Numbered from the stretch's first letter, positions 56,605 through 64,000 are shown. The stretch is 64,000 bases of DNA from Flavobacterium sp. CFS9 (GCF_041154745.1 NZ_AP031573.1:1178001-1242000), one strand, 5' to 3'. The notes: generated from the letters alone by a model not told the origin. Made by a program: numbers and translations.

Positions 56605-56826
56605 TTATTTTGTAAATGTTGCATTATTTCCTGCTAATGCAGTACAGGTGCGGCCTACCATATTACTACCGTCATCCAAACCTACCATATAGTCATTCCC
56701 TAATACAATTCGGACTACAGGATCAATATTTGTTACGTGTAAAATGTTAGCATTTATTGGGTCATTGGTTCTTCCTGTTGCCAAAGGCCCGGTTCCTGCT
56801 TCGTTTTTAATTAATACATCTGCCAT
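56605..56826 (-). CDS. Small 73-aa cluster protein
   Basis: A short soluble protein, MADVLIKNEAGTGPLATG..., with no signal peptide and a beta-rich pattern (NILHVTNIDPVVRIVL, MVGLDDGSNMVGRTCTAL). The MAD(V/L)L start resembles the 137-aa cluster protein (MADLLAG). No family recognised. It sits between the tandem-AraC regulator gene and the copy A gene on the same strand. A/T-rich sequence typical of a real gene start (TTTTTTTAAATTAAA...) precedes it on the other side of the ATG. Likely real because of its context and composition. Confidence 0.6.
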   Translation of the reverse strand: MADVLIKNEAGTGPLATGRTNDPINANILHVTNIDPVVRIVLGNDYMVGLDDGSNMVGRTCTALAGNNATFTK

Positions 56827-57185
56827 GATTTCTCTTTTTTTAAATTAAACATTACTGAAAGAGGCAATTATTTTTCGTTGCCTGCCTCAGAAAAATTGTG
56901 GATTTTACTCCTATAAATGATATACTTTTATCAATAACGTAAACACAAAATCCGTGTCAATCAAGCTGTATTTTTCTTTTTTTCTTTGAGATAAAAATCT
57001 CATTTACATTATTGAGACGAATTACATTTTTGCTTTACTTTTGATTTTCTCATTTTCCTGATCTGCAGTATCCCTCAATGAGTTTTTAGATTCGGGTTGT
57101 ACAATCCTTAATTCTAATAAGTCAAAACTATCCCTTTATTCGCTCTTTTATTTGTACAGAATAAGCTACTTTTTATCAATTTGAA
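56827..57185. other. Gene-free spacer upstream of the 73-aa gene
   Basis: 359 bases, A/T-rich. A minus-strand TAGTTTTG (57130-57123) matches the -7 consensus but has no TTTG at the right distance. A weak inverted pair GGCAA/TTGCC occurs near 56863-56883. Nothing else noted. Confidence 0.4.
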
Positions 57186-57982
57186 TCATAGCACTTTTCT
57201 TAATAAATTAACAAATGGAAATAAATGACTATTGGTGTTATATTTACTTGGCGGGCATTCAAAATTTTGTTTGAAAACACGGGAAAAATGAGCAATATCA
57301 AAAAAGCCGGCAAGAGATGCAGCTTCGGTAACTGATTTCTTTTGTACTACTAATAACTCCGCAGCAAATTGAAGACGTATATCCCTTAACAGACGTATAG
57401 CAGGAAATCCAAATAGTGATTTTACTTTCCGATTAAGATTTGACGGACTCATAAAAAGTTTGGCTGACAGCATCTCTATACAGAATGCCTCGTTGTCGAA
57501 ATTATCAATCACAATAATCAGCAGTTTTGTAAGCCATTTGTATTCTTCTTTCAACTGAATGAGTTTGTTAAAGCATTCATTGCTTAAGGGAATCTTCCAA
57601 TCTTCCGGCTTGAATCCTGTAATCAGACAGTTATCGCGATATGCTGAGGGAGAAAGTCCGAACTCTTGTTTGAATTTACGACTGAAATTGGTCACATGAT
57701 TAAAACCGCAATAAAGAGCCGTTTCTTCAATAGAGTATTTATTGGTTTCTAAAATATGTTTTGCTAGCTGCATCCTATAATACAAAATGAGTTTCCCCGG
57801 AGAGAAACTCATTTGATTTTGCACTTTGCGATTAAGCTGTGCTTTACTGATCTTTAACTGATCGGCTAATTGGGAGACTCCAAAAGAAGGGTCTGTTTTT
57901 TTTCTTGTATAATAGCATCAGTCTGCCGTAAAAAATTTTCATCCGAAAAATTAGTGCTTTTTTCAATCTCAAGTTCTTTCAT
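57186..57982 (-). pseudogene. Tandem-AraC transcriptional regulator, frame broken at A8 tract
   Basis: ATG 57982 opens MKELEIEKSTNFSDENFLRQTDAIIQEKK and then hits a stop (TAG) 14 codons after an A8 run (57903-57896). One extra A would join it to TDPSFGVSQLADQLKISKAQ and the long downstream frame, giving about 265 residues. That product has two complete AraC/XylS DNA-binding domains: the first with YSIEETALYCGFNHVTNFSRKF, the second with KSVTEAASLAGFFDIAHFSRVF. There is no separate sensor domain. As it stands, a GTG at 57824 or an internal ATG could give a shortened protein (about 212 aa) lacking the first helix-turn-helix. Location inside the lectin-like cluster suggests it regulates it. True decay, a phase-variable tract or a sequencing error are all possible. 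Confidence 0.75.
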
Positions 57983-58326
57983 AGTTTATACGCTTTAAAT
58001 AATATTTTATCCTATTTAAATAAAGACAAGCTGAGAAAGAGAAATGCAAAACTGAAAAAACATTTAGAAGCCAATCAAAAAAATAGTGTCAAACTAAATT
58101 TCAAAAAAGGATATTTCATACTGTTTGAGGTCAGCATACTAAATCAATGGCTTTTATATCTTTATCTTTTCAAAACTAAACGAGCCATTCAATTTAATAC
58201 AGGAAAATGTCACAGGATCAATATATGATGGCACGAAAACAACTAATTTAGTCATAAGATTTTTCTTAATGCCATAATTGCAAAAAGTTACTAAAACTTA
58301 CATTTTATTTTTGCGAAGGGTTTGCT
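57983..58326. other. Gene-free A/T-rich spacer
   Basis: 344 bases between the tandem-AraC start and the rearranged pseudogene fragment. No ORF, hairpin or exact -7/-33 pair was recognised. Confidence 0.4.
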
Positions 58327-58452
58327 GGTCAGAAACCAAAATCGGAAGTTTTATTGAAAAGATCCGGATGCCGGAATTCTATTGTACAAAACCCGTATGA
58401 CAGCTAAAATTTTATTTTTGGGAGACAATGGCAGAGCCGAATACAATGAGTT
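58327..58452 (+). pseudogene. Chimeric remnant: M3 peptidase 3' end joined to SanA-like fragment
   Basis: Bases 58327-58369 match the end of the M3 gene (46032-46074; coding GQ-PK-E-LLKR-G) at about 39 of 43 positions. Bases 58366-58452 match the SanA-like gene (46414-46500; coding DAGILLYKT... and GDNGR-EY-EL). The two parts meet at a shared GGAT, with about 340 bp of the parent deleted. Same orientation as the parents; numerous substitutions, no open frame of use. Confidence 0.8.
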
Positions 58453-58462
58453 AGCCTTTTTT

Positions 58463-58523
58463 ACTTTATTTAATACCTCAATCATTTCCTAAAAAAGTTA
58501 ATGATTCGTTTATTGATCATCCT
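58463..58523 (-). pseudogene. 5' fragment of a 242-aa-type cluster gene
   Basis: Aligns with the first ~60 bases of the gene at 54847-55575 (55513-55578): minus strand ATG-ATCAATAAACGAATCATTAAC, then a frameshift. It lies at the same distance from the duplicated hairpin as the intact gene does, so it is the truncated partner in block copy B. Confidence 0.7.
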
Positions 58524-58537
58524 GCTCTTTTGAAGTT

Positions 58538-58585
58538 AAAAAAAAAAGAATTACTCCTCATCCAAATTCAGATGAAGAGTAATTC
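58538..58585 (-). terminator. Terminator of cluster gene 58607-59311
   Basis: GAATTACTCTTCATC (58585-58571) pairs with GATGAGGAGTAATTC (58562-58548) on the minus strand, one mismatch, then T10. Duplicate of 55600-55643. Confidence 0.88.
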
Positions 58586-58606
58586 AAACACTCAACCTAT
58601 TATTGT

Positions 58607-59311
58607 TTATCTCTCTTCTACTGCTTTTTCAAAGCTGTTGGTTCTTTCAATTAACAGGTTTTTCAAATCTGTAAAAACTCTAAAGTTTTTTAACCAGCTA
58701 CCACCCTTTGCACTCCAGCCATCATTTATTCCATAATCAACCGTACGTGAATCTGTACCCGTAAGATCAAAAAAGGCTCCGGCAGACATTGCTCTTGTCA
58801 TTACGGTAGCTGTCTCGATCCTATGTTTAGAAAAAATTAGCGCTATTTTATTAATAGGCGTAATAACTCTTGCATGCCCGGCTCCTAAAATTGGAAAGGC
58901 ACACAAGACATTTGGCTTCCCGTTTACTAACTGATTAATCCCTACCGCAAAATGCTGTGTATCTTTGTTCAAAAAAGATACTGCTCCAGGATAACCGCCT
59001 GAAGTCGATTTGAGATTCCCGGATCCTTTTTCAATAGTTATCAAGTCATCTAAACTTGCATCGATTGTATTACGTGCTTCGATTACAATCATAGATGCTA
59101 CCGTACTTGTTGAGTTGTAAGCCTGAAACTGTTCCTGCCAGGTAATTTTGGTTGCAGTCAATAATTCCTCTGGCGGTAAACGAAACCACACTGTTGGAGA
59201 ACCATCACCAAATGCCGCTACCGATTTAAATCCGTATAATGAATATCCTTCCTCTTTTAAAATTTTTACATCCTCCGGACTAATATTAATTGTTGTGCTA
59301 AAAGTTGTCAT
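58607..59311 (-). CDS. Cluster protein of the 234-242 aa family, copy B
   Basis: The 234-residue protein starts MTTFSTTINISPEDVKILK and has the same segments as copy A (GYSLYGFKSVAA, AYNSTSTVAS, GYPGAVSFLN, DSRTVDYGINDGWSAKGGSW). It diverges most at the C-terminal helix (ERTNSFEKAVEER). No signal peptide. High DNA similarity over gene, leader and terminator shows a fairly recent block duplication. Both copies remain open, which suggests selection to keep them. Confidence 0.78.
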   Translation of the reverse strand: MTTFSTTINISPEDVKILKEEGYSLYGFKSVAAFGDGSPTVWFRLPPEELLTATKITWQEQFQAYNSTSTVASMIVIEARNTIDASLDDLITIEKGSGNLKSTSGGYPGAVSFLNKDTQHFAVGINQLVNGKPNVLCAFPILGAGHARVITPINKIALIFSKHRIETATVMTRAMSAGAFFDLTGTDSRTVDYGINDGWSAKGGSWLKNFRVFTDLKNLLIERTNSFEKAVEER

Positions 59312-59404
59312 AATTTATTAGTTTGTTTGGCCCTACTCATAAGGTTTTTCGGGTTACGCCTCGCATTTTGCTCTGAATGCGAACAGTTCGTTTTTTAATC
59401 ATTG
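59312..59404 (-). promoter_or_regulatory. Duplicated structured leader B
   Basis: Counterpart of 56376-56485: minus-strand AAAACGAA, GCATTCAGAGCAAAATGC (a 5-bp-stem hairpin), GGCGTAACCCGAAAA and GAGTAGGGCCAAACAAAC before the ATG. It lacks the AGTGG/CCACT hairpin of leader A. The remaining spacer to 59465 shows no clear promoter. Confidence 0.55.
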
Positions 59405-59465
59405 TTTTGTTTTTGGTGATTCAGGAATACTCTTTTGGTTAGTTTAAATCTGAAAAAATTCCCTG

Positions 59466-59493
59466 AAACAAAAAACCGCCCAAAGCAGGCGGT
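59466..59493 (-). terminator. Terminator of the 137-aa gene
   Basis: On the minus strand ACCGCC (59493-59488) and GGCGGT (59480-59475) enclose a 7-base loop, followed by TTTTTTG. It lies about 78 bases after the stop at 59571. Confidence 0.85.
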
Positions 59494-59570
59494 CCTTAGA
59501 TTTCAATGGAATAAGAATTTTTTCTTCATTCAGTATTCCTGTATTGAATTGTTAGGGGAGAATTTGGTTT

Positions 59571-59984
59571 CTAAGCCAGTTCTTTTGTCAAATTCTTTAC
59601 AGACTTTACCGGCACATTCTCGATATGGTGATTCCAGTAAGAGAATCCTCCTGTACCGTTCCATGAATTATCGATTGCTAAGTGTGCCTCAAAGTTGGCA
59701 AGGAAAGAACCAATTGCAGGAGGAGGAACAGATTGAACGTATTGTCCGCTCAAACTAACTACCTGAGTAATTTTACCAAATCCGGCTGCGTATATTCTTC
59801 CTTTTACATGAACGACGATATGACTATCAGGACCCGGAATGGCCTGTGTAATGACTACTGTACCTGAAACAGAATGTTGTGACGGTACAACAACTAAACT
59901 AAATGATGCAATTGGAGCACCTGGTGTTCCTACATTCCCGATTGTGCCTTTTGCTAAATAGGCACCTGCTAATAAATCTGCCAT
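59571..59984 (-). CDS. 137-aa protein, DUF1842-like
   Basis: A soluble 137-residue protein, no signal peptide. The order of segments GTIGNVGTPGAPIASFSLVV, SGTVVITQAI, TQVVSLSG, SVPPPAIGSFLANFEAHLAI, and NVPVKSVKNL resembles DUF1842 as I remember it, a prokaryotic family of unknown function. It lies 104 bp downstream of the 614-aa gene with no terminator between, so the two are probably one transcript. Family call is from memory and moderate. Confidence 0.65.
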   Translation of the reverse strand: MADLLAGAYLAKGTIGNVGTPGAPIASFSLVVVPSQHSVSGTVVITQAIPGPDSHIVVHVKGRIYAAGFGKITQVVSLSGQYVQSVPPPAIGSFLANFEAHLAIDNSWNGTGGFSYWNHHIENVPVKSVKNLTKELA

Positions 59985-60006
59985 AATCTTTTAATTTAAA
60001 TTTTTC

Positions 60007-60148
60007 TTACTCGTAGGGCTTTTCAGATGCCGCCTCGTTTTTTATAGTGGGTTCTGCTCCACTTTTTATCATTGGATCAGGTCTCTCCTTATTCAGATAC
60101 CGGCTCGTTTTCCAGAGTGGGTTCTGTCCCGCTTTTTATTACTGGTCC
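60007..60148 (-). repeat. Direct repeat: end of 614-aa gene copied into its downstream spacer
   Basis: Copy 1 (60092-60148) encodes the last residues of the 614-aa protein (IKSGTEPTLENEPVSE). Copy 2 (60022-60075), offset by 70 bases and about 80% identical, lies in the spacer. In copy 2 the frame from ATG 60072 to TAA 60007 encodes a 21-residue homologue (IKSGAEPTIKNEAASE plus KPYE). The same tail, degraded, is visible in leaders A and B. Confidence 0.75.
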
Positions 60149-61933
60149 AACTTTTCCCTTATTTGGAGAAGCAACACTGATCTGTACGTTTACCTGTCCT
60201 ATGTTATCTGTTAGACCTGCTCCGTAAATGCCTTTCAAATCGTCATTAATGCATAGTTCTAATTTTCCAACTAATCCCGGCGGCGTATTTGCTCCCAGTC
60301 CGATTAAGAAAACAGTATCTCCAATTTTACCTACCAGTGCTCCTTCGTTTGCACCTGGAAGCGCATAACCGGGTTTTGCACTAATAAAAGTTGGATTTCC
60401 GGCAGAATTATACAAATGACCGTTATTGATATTTGGATTAGCCGTCCATAAACCGTCTTTATATTTTATAGTAGCAACTCTGCTAGGATTCAATCGAACA
60501 CCTGTATCGAGCCATGGATAAGAAGGATTAGGATTATCGGGAGTGCTTGGATTCGGTTTTGCCTGAACGGTAAAATCAACTGGCGGAACTGCGAAATTGC
60601 AAGGTGGAATTGGATCTTTAAATTCCTCATAATCAAAATAATCTGCCAGAGCTAGACTCGTTCCTAAACCTACACCTGACTGCGATTGCATGAAAGTTAT
60701 AGGTCGGCTTTGGCTTCCGGTTCGATTCAAAGGACTATACCAGGTCCATAAATAAGTAGAATCAGGATAATTATTCCCCGAAGGCGGAAACAGTACACCA
60801 ACAACAGTGGCAGTATTACCCGGGCAAAGTGCCGGATTACGTTCAATAGTGGCATGAATTTTTCCTTGTACTGCCGGAATCTGAACCCAGTTTGGCGGTT
60901 GCTGCGGGAATGGGAAATTTCCAAAACCAATCGCATTTGTTATTCTGTCTCCCAAATAGTTAATTAAAAATCCTGCACCACTATTAGGCGGCGGTGTCAT
61001 CCCGCTAGGAGTTGGCCCCGTAAGAAGCGCTTGCTGTGCGGTAAATGGATTTGTGGGATTGTATGTATATTTCATCAATGTACTCTGACTTCTGTCTGAT
61101 GAAACGCGATATTGCGAATTGTCTCTCCAATTGTATAAAACCCTTGTAGGAAGCGGATTAAATGCTTCGTTGACCGGTGTCATGAAAACAGTCATTCCAA
61201 AATTAGTATTCCATGTAAATAACTCAAAGTTACTAGGATTTCCAAATGAAAAACCTTGTACAGCCGGAGGTACCAAAGGTGTGTTTAAAGGATTACTTGT
61301 TAGTCTTTCAAAAGTGGAGAAATAAGTAAAGGAGAACATTTGAAATAATGCCAGCTGATTAACATCTCCCAACCCCGGGCGTGCCACTGGTCCTTGTCCA
61401 AACATAAGACGCACCGGAAAATTAGTATTGTGGTCAAACCACATCCAGGTAGCAGGTGCCGGACTGCTGTTGCCCACCGGAATTTTCCACCAATCTACTT
61501 TTTGCGCCTTCATCCAGTTGAGGTAGCTGGTTCCGGAACATTTTGCTCTACTGCTTTCATTTCCAAACCAGTTTGTAGTTGGAATTCTCCAACCTACATT
61601 GATCGGTGTATAACGGCTTCCATCTGTCGATACTTCTGTTTGAGTTGGCGTAACTCTGTACCACCATCTTCTGCCGGAAGCGCCTACCAGCAAAGCGTTT
61701 AATCCGAGTCCTTCGGCATAATAGACCGTCGCGGTACAAATTTCAAAAAATGGGCTCTCTTTGTCGGCAGTAGTACTATTACTCTGCAGAGGACTAAAAG
61801 GGTGAAGTACACAGGTACATTTCCAAAATTGTGGAAGTCGGGGCTGAGGCCCTGTAAAAGTATCCAAAACCGGATATCTTGAATCTGGTATCGGATCGAC
61901 GCATGTTTTCGAAGAAGAGGCTAAATCTTTCAT
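60089..61933 (-). CDS. 614-aa protein with LecA (PA-IL)-like C-terminal domain
   Basis: A soluble 614-residue protein with no signal peptide. It is rich in Pro, Trp, Gly and Asn and has several Cys near the N-terminus (KCTCVLHPF, FEICTATVYY). Residues about 1-455 are not recognised. Residues about 460-600 resemble the galactophilic lectin LecA of Pseudomonas: WLDTGVRLNPSRVATIKYKDG, EGALVGKIGDTVFLIG, LVGKLELCINDDLKGIYG and DNIGQVNVQI (compare LecA's GALVMKIG and G-ITLIYND-PGTYGNN-G-F-VNIG). A glycan-binding role is inferred. The first and largest gene of the cluster; 259 bp of A/T-rich spacer without a clear promoter separates it from the AMP-binding gene upstream. Confidence 0.75.
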   Translation of the reverse strand: MKDLASSSKTCVDPIPDSRYPVLDTFTGPQPRLPQFWKCTCVLHPFSPLQSNSTTADKESPFFEICTATVYYAEGLGLNALLVGASGRRWWYRVTPTQTEVSTDGSRYTPINVGWRIPTTNWFGNESSRAKCSGTSYLNWMKAQKVDWWKIPVGNSSPAPATWMWFDHNTNFPVRLMFGQGPVARPGLGDVNQLALFQMFSFTYFSTFERLTSNPLNTPLVPPAVQGFSFGNPSNFELFTWNTNFGMTVFMTPVNEAFNPLPTRVLYNWRDNSQYRVSSDRSQSTLMKYTYNPTNPFTAQQALLTGPTPSGMTPPPNSGAGFLINYLGDRITNAIGFGNFPFPQQPPNWVQIPAVQGKIHATIERNPALCPGNTATVVGVLFPPSGNNYPDSTYLWTWYSPLNRTGSQSRPITFMQSQSGVGLGTSLALADYFDYEEFKDPIPPCNFAVPPVDFTVQAKPNPSTPDNPNPSYPWLDTGVRLNPSRVATIKYKDGLWTANPNINNGHLYNSAGNPTFISAKPGYALPGANEGALVGKIGDTVFLIGLGANTPPGLVGKLELCINDDLKGIYGAGLTDNIGQVNVQISVASPNKGKVGPVIKSGTEPTLENEPVSE

Positions 61934-62192
61934 GGTAGTTTGCTTTTGGGGTTACTAATTTGGATTGTTTGGTATTATTTTGATTCTCAATAAAAAATCA
62001 TATCATACTGATTTTCTTTATATTAACTTCACAAAACCAGCATTTTTAATTTTCCCCATTAAAATTACAATGCATAAGAAGTCCTACATAAAAAAATGTC
62101 ATGAGACTGGTTTTTTTATCCATAAAGCGAATAATCAATGGAACAGAATTCTTTAAAAGACCAAATAAGAATTACAACCTTGCTCAAAAACA

Positions 62193-63389
62193 TTATCTCC
62201 GATCCAGCAACACGGGTGTTTTAGTCGTATTGGGATCTATGTACAGATCTGCCGCCGTAACCAGCAGAACCTCAACCTCCATAAAACCGTCTTCGTAGTT
62301 CAATAGTTTTTTCAATGCTGCAAGTTTTTCCTTCACAAAATCATGTTTTCTTTCATCAGAAACATTTTGCACGATTAACATCTTTACAAGATCCTTAAAA
62401 TTTTTATTGGTTGACAATTGAATCTGAAAAGCAGTTGCCTCAGTTGTAAGCGAAAGAAATTTATCTAAGTCGTAATGCTGTTCGCAAACTATAAAAGATT
62501 TTGCCTCTCTGGATTTTAATTCAAGGAAAGATTTTCCATCCAGTTCTACCCATCTCCCGACATCTCCAATAGCATATCGAAAAACCGGAAATCTTTTACG
62601 GAATGTATTCGTTACGGCTATGGTACCGTATCCTTCCTCATCGGGATTAATGATTTCAACGATGATACCTTTAATAACAGAAAACAAGGATGGCGTTTTA
62701 GTACAATGCGACCAGGCCCAAATTCCGGTTTCGGCAGAGCCATACATGGAATACACTTCCTGAAAACCGAGCACCTGCTCTAAAAATTTTTGTGTATTAG
62801 GTCGTAAAAACTCACCAGCATAAAACAACTTTCCTATTTCTATTGTTCTGTTGTTCTTTTGCAAAAACTGAGCAAAGCAGACTAATTTTGAAGGAGTTCC
62901 AAATATAAAATCAGGCTTGAAATGACGGGCTGCCTGTTCCATATCGGCATAACTTGCATGGGCACTTAATGCCAAAGTTGTGGCCTGACATTTTTCAAGA
63001 ATATCATCCATAATAGCTGCCGTGCGGTACATATCAGAATAACCAAAAATGTTCAGGGCAATTGTTTTAGGGGTAAAAAAGTGAGTTCGGGTGAGTTCTC
63101 CTGCCAATGCAAGACGCTGATTATGATTCTCCCGAATATCAACCGGAAAAACGAGAGGCTTGTGAGTACTCCCACCTGAGCGTACCAAATACACGCCGGT
63201 TTTTTCTTCCTCAAGTTTAAATTTTGTCTCTAAAATCGGCATCAATTCTTTTTTGCTCAGCACCGGTGCTCCGGCAGCAAAATCATTTCCTTTGTAAAAT
63301 TCAATATACAAAGGATTTTGTTTAACCAATTCAAAGTAATCCTGTAATTCAGTATGGTCTATTTTTGGAGGGATACAAACGGGATACAT
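62193..63389 (-). CDS. AMP-binding enzyme, PaaK/CapK-like
   Basis: The 398-residue protein is of the adenylate-forming superfamily. The phosphate-binding loop is VRSGGSTHKPLVFP (about 69-82), the A5-like motif is SMYGSAETGIW, and the A7-like motif is FRYAIGDVGRW. Size and pattern are those of phenylacetate-CoA-ligase-like/CapK enzymes rather than full acyl-CoA synthetases. It probably activates a carboxylic acid for a surface glycan or secondary metabolite. It lies 11 bp after the glycosyltransferase gene and in the same direction, so the two likely form part of a biosynthetic operon extending beyond the window. Confidence 0.85.
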   Translation of the reverse strand: MYPVCIPPKIDHTELQDYFELVKQNPLYIEFYKGNDFAAGAPVLSKKELMPILETKFKLEEEKTGVYLVRSGGSTHKPLVFPVDIRENHNQRLALAGELTRTHFFTPKTIALNIFGYSDMYRTAAIMDDILEKCQATTLALSAHASYADMEQAARHFKPDFIFGTPSKLVCFAQFLQKNNRTIEIGKLFYAGEFLRPNTQKFLEQVLGFQEVYSMYGSAETGIWAWSHCTKTPSLFSVIKGIIVEIINPDEEGYGTIAVTNTFRKRFPVFRYAIGDVGRWVELDGKSFLELKSREAKSFIVCEQHYDLDKFLSLTTEATAFQIQLSTNKNFKDLVKMLIVQNVSDERKHDFVKEKLAALKKLLNYEDGFMEVEVLLVTAADLYIDPNTTKTPVLLDRR

Positions 63390-63400
63390 AAGGGGTCGTT

Positions 63401-64000
63401 TTAGGAGTTTCTTCTTTTTAAATAATAACTATTCTTAACTAACAGTTTGAAATGATTGAAAATAAACAGTCCTTTCTGCTGCCAGGATGGTAATCGCTCC
63501 ATGGCATGTTCCAGCCATCGCTGCGAATACATTCCCATTAACTGTTGATCGTATCGGTTCGAACTTTTTCTGTACCGCTTTATGATGATCGGAATTTCAA
63601 TTGCTTTCCAATCTGTGGGACTGATTCTCGACAAACTTCCTTCTACTTCGCGTACTTCGATGCAGGCTTTATTCAGTAATCCAACTCTGGAGGGTTGAGG
63701 TAATTTTTTTAGTACCCGATACCATAAGTCAATGCCTTCACTTATCGAAACATCAGTTTCATAGAAAATGTCTTCGAGATGTTTTTTTCGGATCACAACA
63801 TTACTGCCAAAACCCATAATAAAATCGGGAGAACTAATCGTGTGCAATGGATTCGGAATTAAAAACAGTTCCTCTGAAAAAGGAATCATTTCTTTTTCAA
63901 ATGATTTAATTTTCGGTAAATAATGATTTGAAGGGATGAGCAAAATGCCAAGTATCAGAATATCCAGATTCTCCTCTTCCATCATAGCACTAACATCGTG
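63401..64000 (-). CDS. Glycosyltransferase (GT2-like), 5' end outside window
   Basis: The frame is open to the window edge: upstream of the ATG at 63985 it continues HDVSA with no stop, so the visible ~199 residues are the C-terminal part. The segment FIMGFGSNVVIRKKHLEDIFYETD...SEGIDLWYRVLK matches the acceptor-side region of GT-A family-2 enzymes (a Gly-Ser-Asn-x-x-(I/F)RK site followed by an acidic ED/EG-D-L-x-x-R motif). A C-terminal helical tail follows. Assignment to GT2 is by pattern only. Confidence 0.65.
   Translation of the reverse strand, partial: HDVSAMMEEENLDILILGILLIPSNHYLPKIKSFEKEMIPFSEELFLIPNPLHTISSPDFIMGFGSNVVIRKKHLEDIFYETDVSISEGIDLWYRVLKKLPQPSRVGLLNKACIEVREVEGSLSRISPTDWKAIEIPIIIKRYRKSSNRYDQQLMGMYSQRWLEHAMERLPSWQQKGLFIFNHFKLLVKNSYYLKRRNS

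Noticed and set aside
59435..59758. 107-codon plus-strand ORF opposite the 137-aa gene
   Set aside because: Overlaps the hairpin terminator and the better-supported minus-strand gene; no start context or domain.
1..64000. tRNA or rRNA genes
   Set aside because: None recognised by eye in any spacer; the only intergenic structures seen are terminators and palindromic repeats. A tRNA scan would settle this.

Overview
The window looks like a chromosomal segment of a Flavobacterium-like member of the Bacteroidota. The support is: low G+C; promoters of the TTTG / TAnnTTTG type (clear before rpsL and purK); three SusC/SusD outer-membrane pairs; two secreted proteins with type IX secretion C-terminal domains (one type A, one type B); an S46 dipeptidyl-peptidase; a peptidoglycan-recycling Mpl-type ligase; and several intergenic palindromes of the kind scattered through flavobacterial genomes (the last from memory).

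Layout. 1-2.8 kb: str operon on the minus strand (rpsL-rpsG-fusA, fusA cut by the window edge). 2.9-20.6 kb, plus strand: an Omp85-type outer-membrane protein, then three consecutive susC-susD pairs, the last with an extra lipoprotein gene; all three susC genes share a conserved untranslated leader and an almost identical N-terminus. 20.7-28.2 kb: housekeeping genes (rlmB, rhomboid protease, rarA, a radC-yjjG-hypothetical operon, a DUF1287 lipoprotein, mpl-type ligase). 28.5-35 kb: a 2169-residue alpha-2-macroglobulin with a SusC-type carboxypeptidase-regulatory plus TonB-plug module inserted at the bait-region position. 35-46.9 kb: S46 peptidase, obgE, CNNM/CBS protein, adk, hpt, a hypothetical, purK-purE, an M3 peptidase and a SanA/YdcF-like protein. 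46.9-54.7 kb, minus strand: a probable chitin-attack pair exported by T9SS, made of a repeat-rich protein with a lysozyme-like central region and a double-GH18 chitinase.

54.8-61.9 kb, minus strand, is the most unusual part. It is a cluster of at least six genes without signal peptides: three mutually related 234-242 aa proteins, a 73 aa protein, a 137 aa DUF1842-like protein and a 614 aa protein with a LecA (PA-IL)-like C-terminal domain. A block of this cluster has been duplicated together with its leader and terminator. Between the copies lies a tandem-AraC regulator gene whose frame is broken at an A8 homopolymer. At the junction of the second copy there is a decayed, rearranged duplicate of the M3-peptidase/sanA boundary found 12 kb away. 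Short C-terminal-tail sequences of the 614 aa gene recur in front of three genes of the cluster. I could not assign this cluster to a described system.

62.2-64 kb: an AMP-binding (PaaK-like) enzyme and the 3' part of a family-2-like glycosyltransferase gene running off the window.
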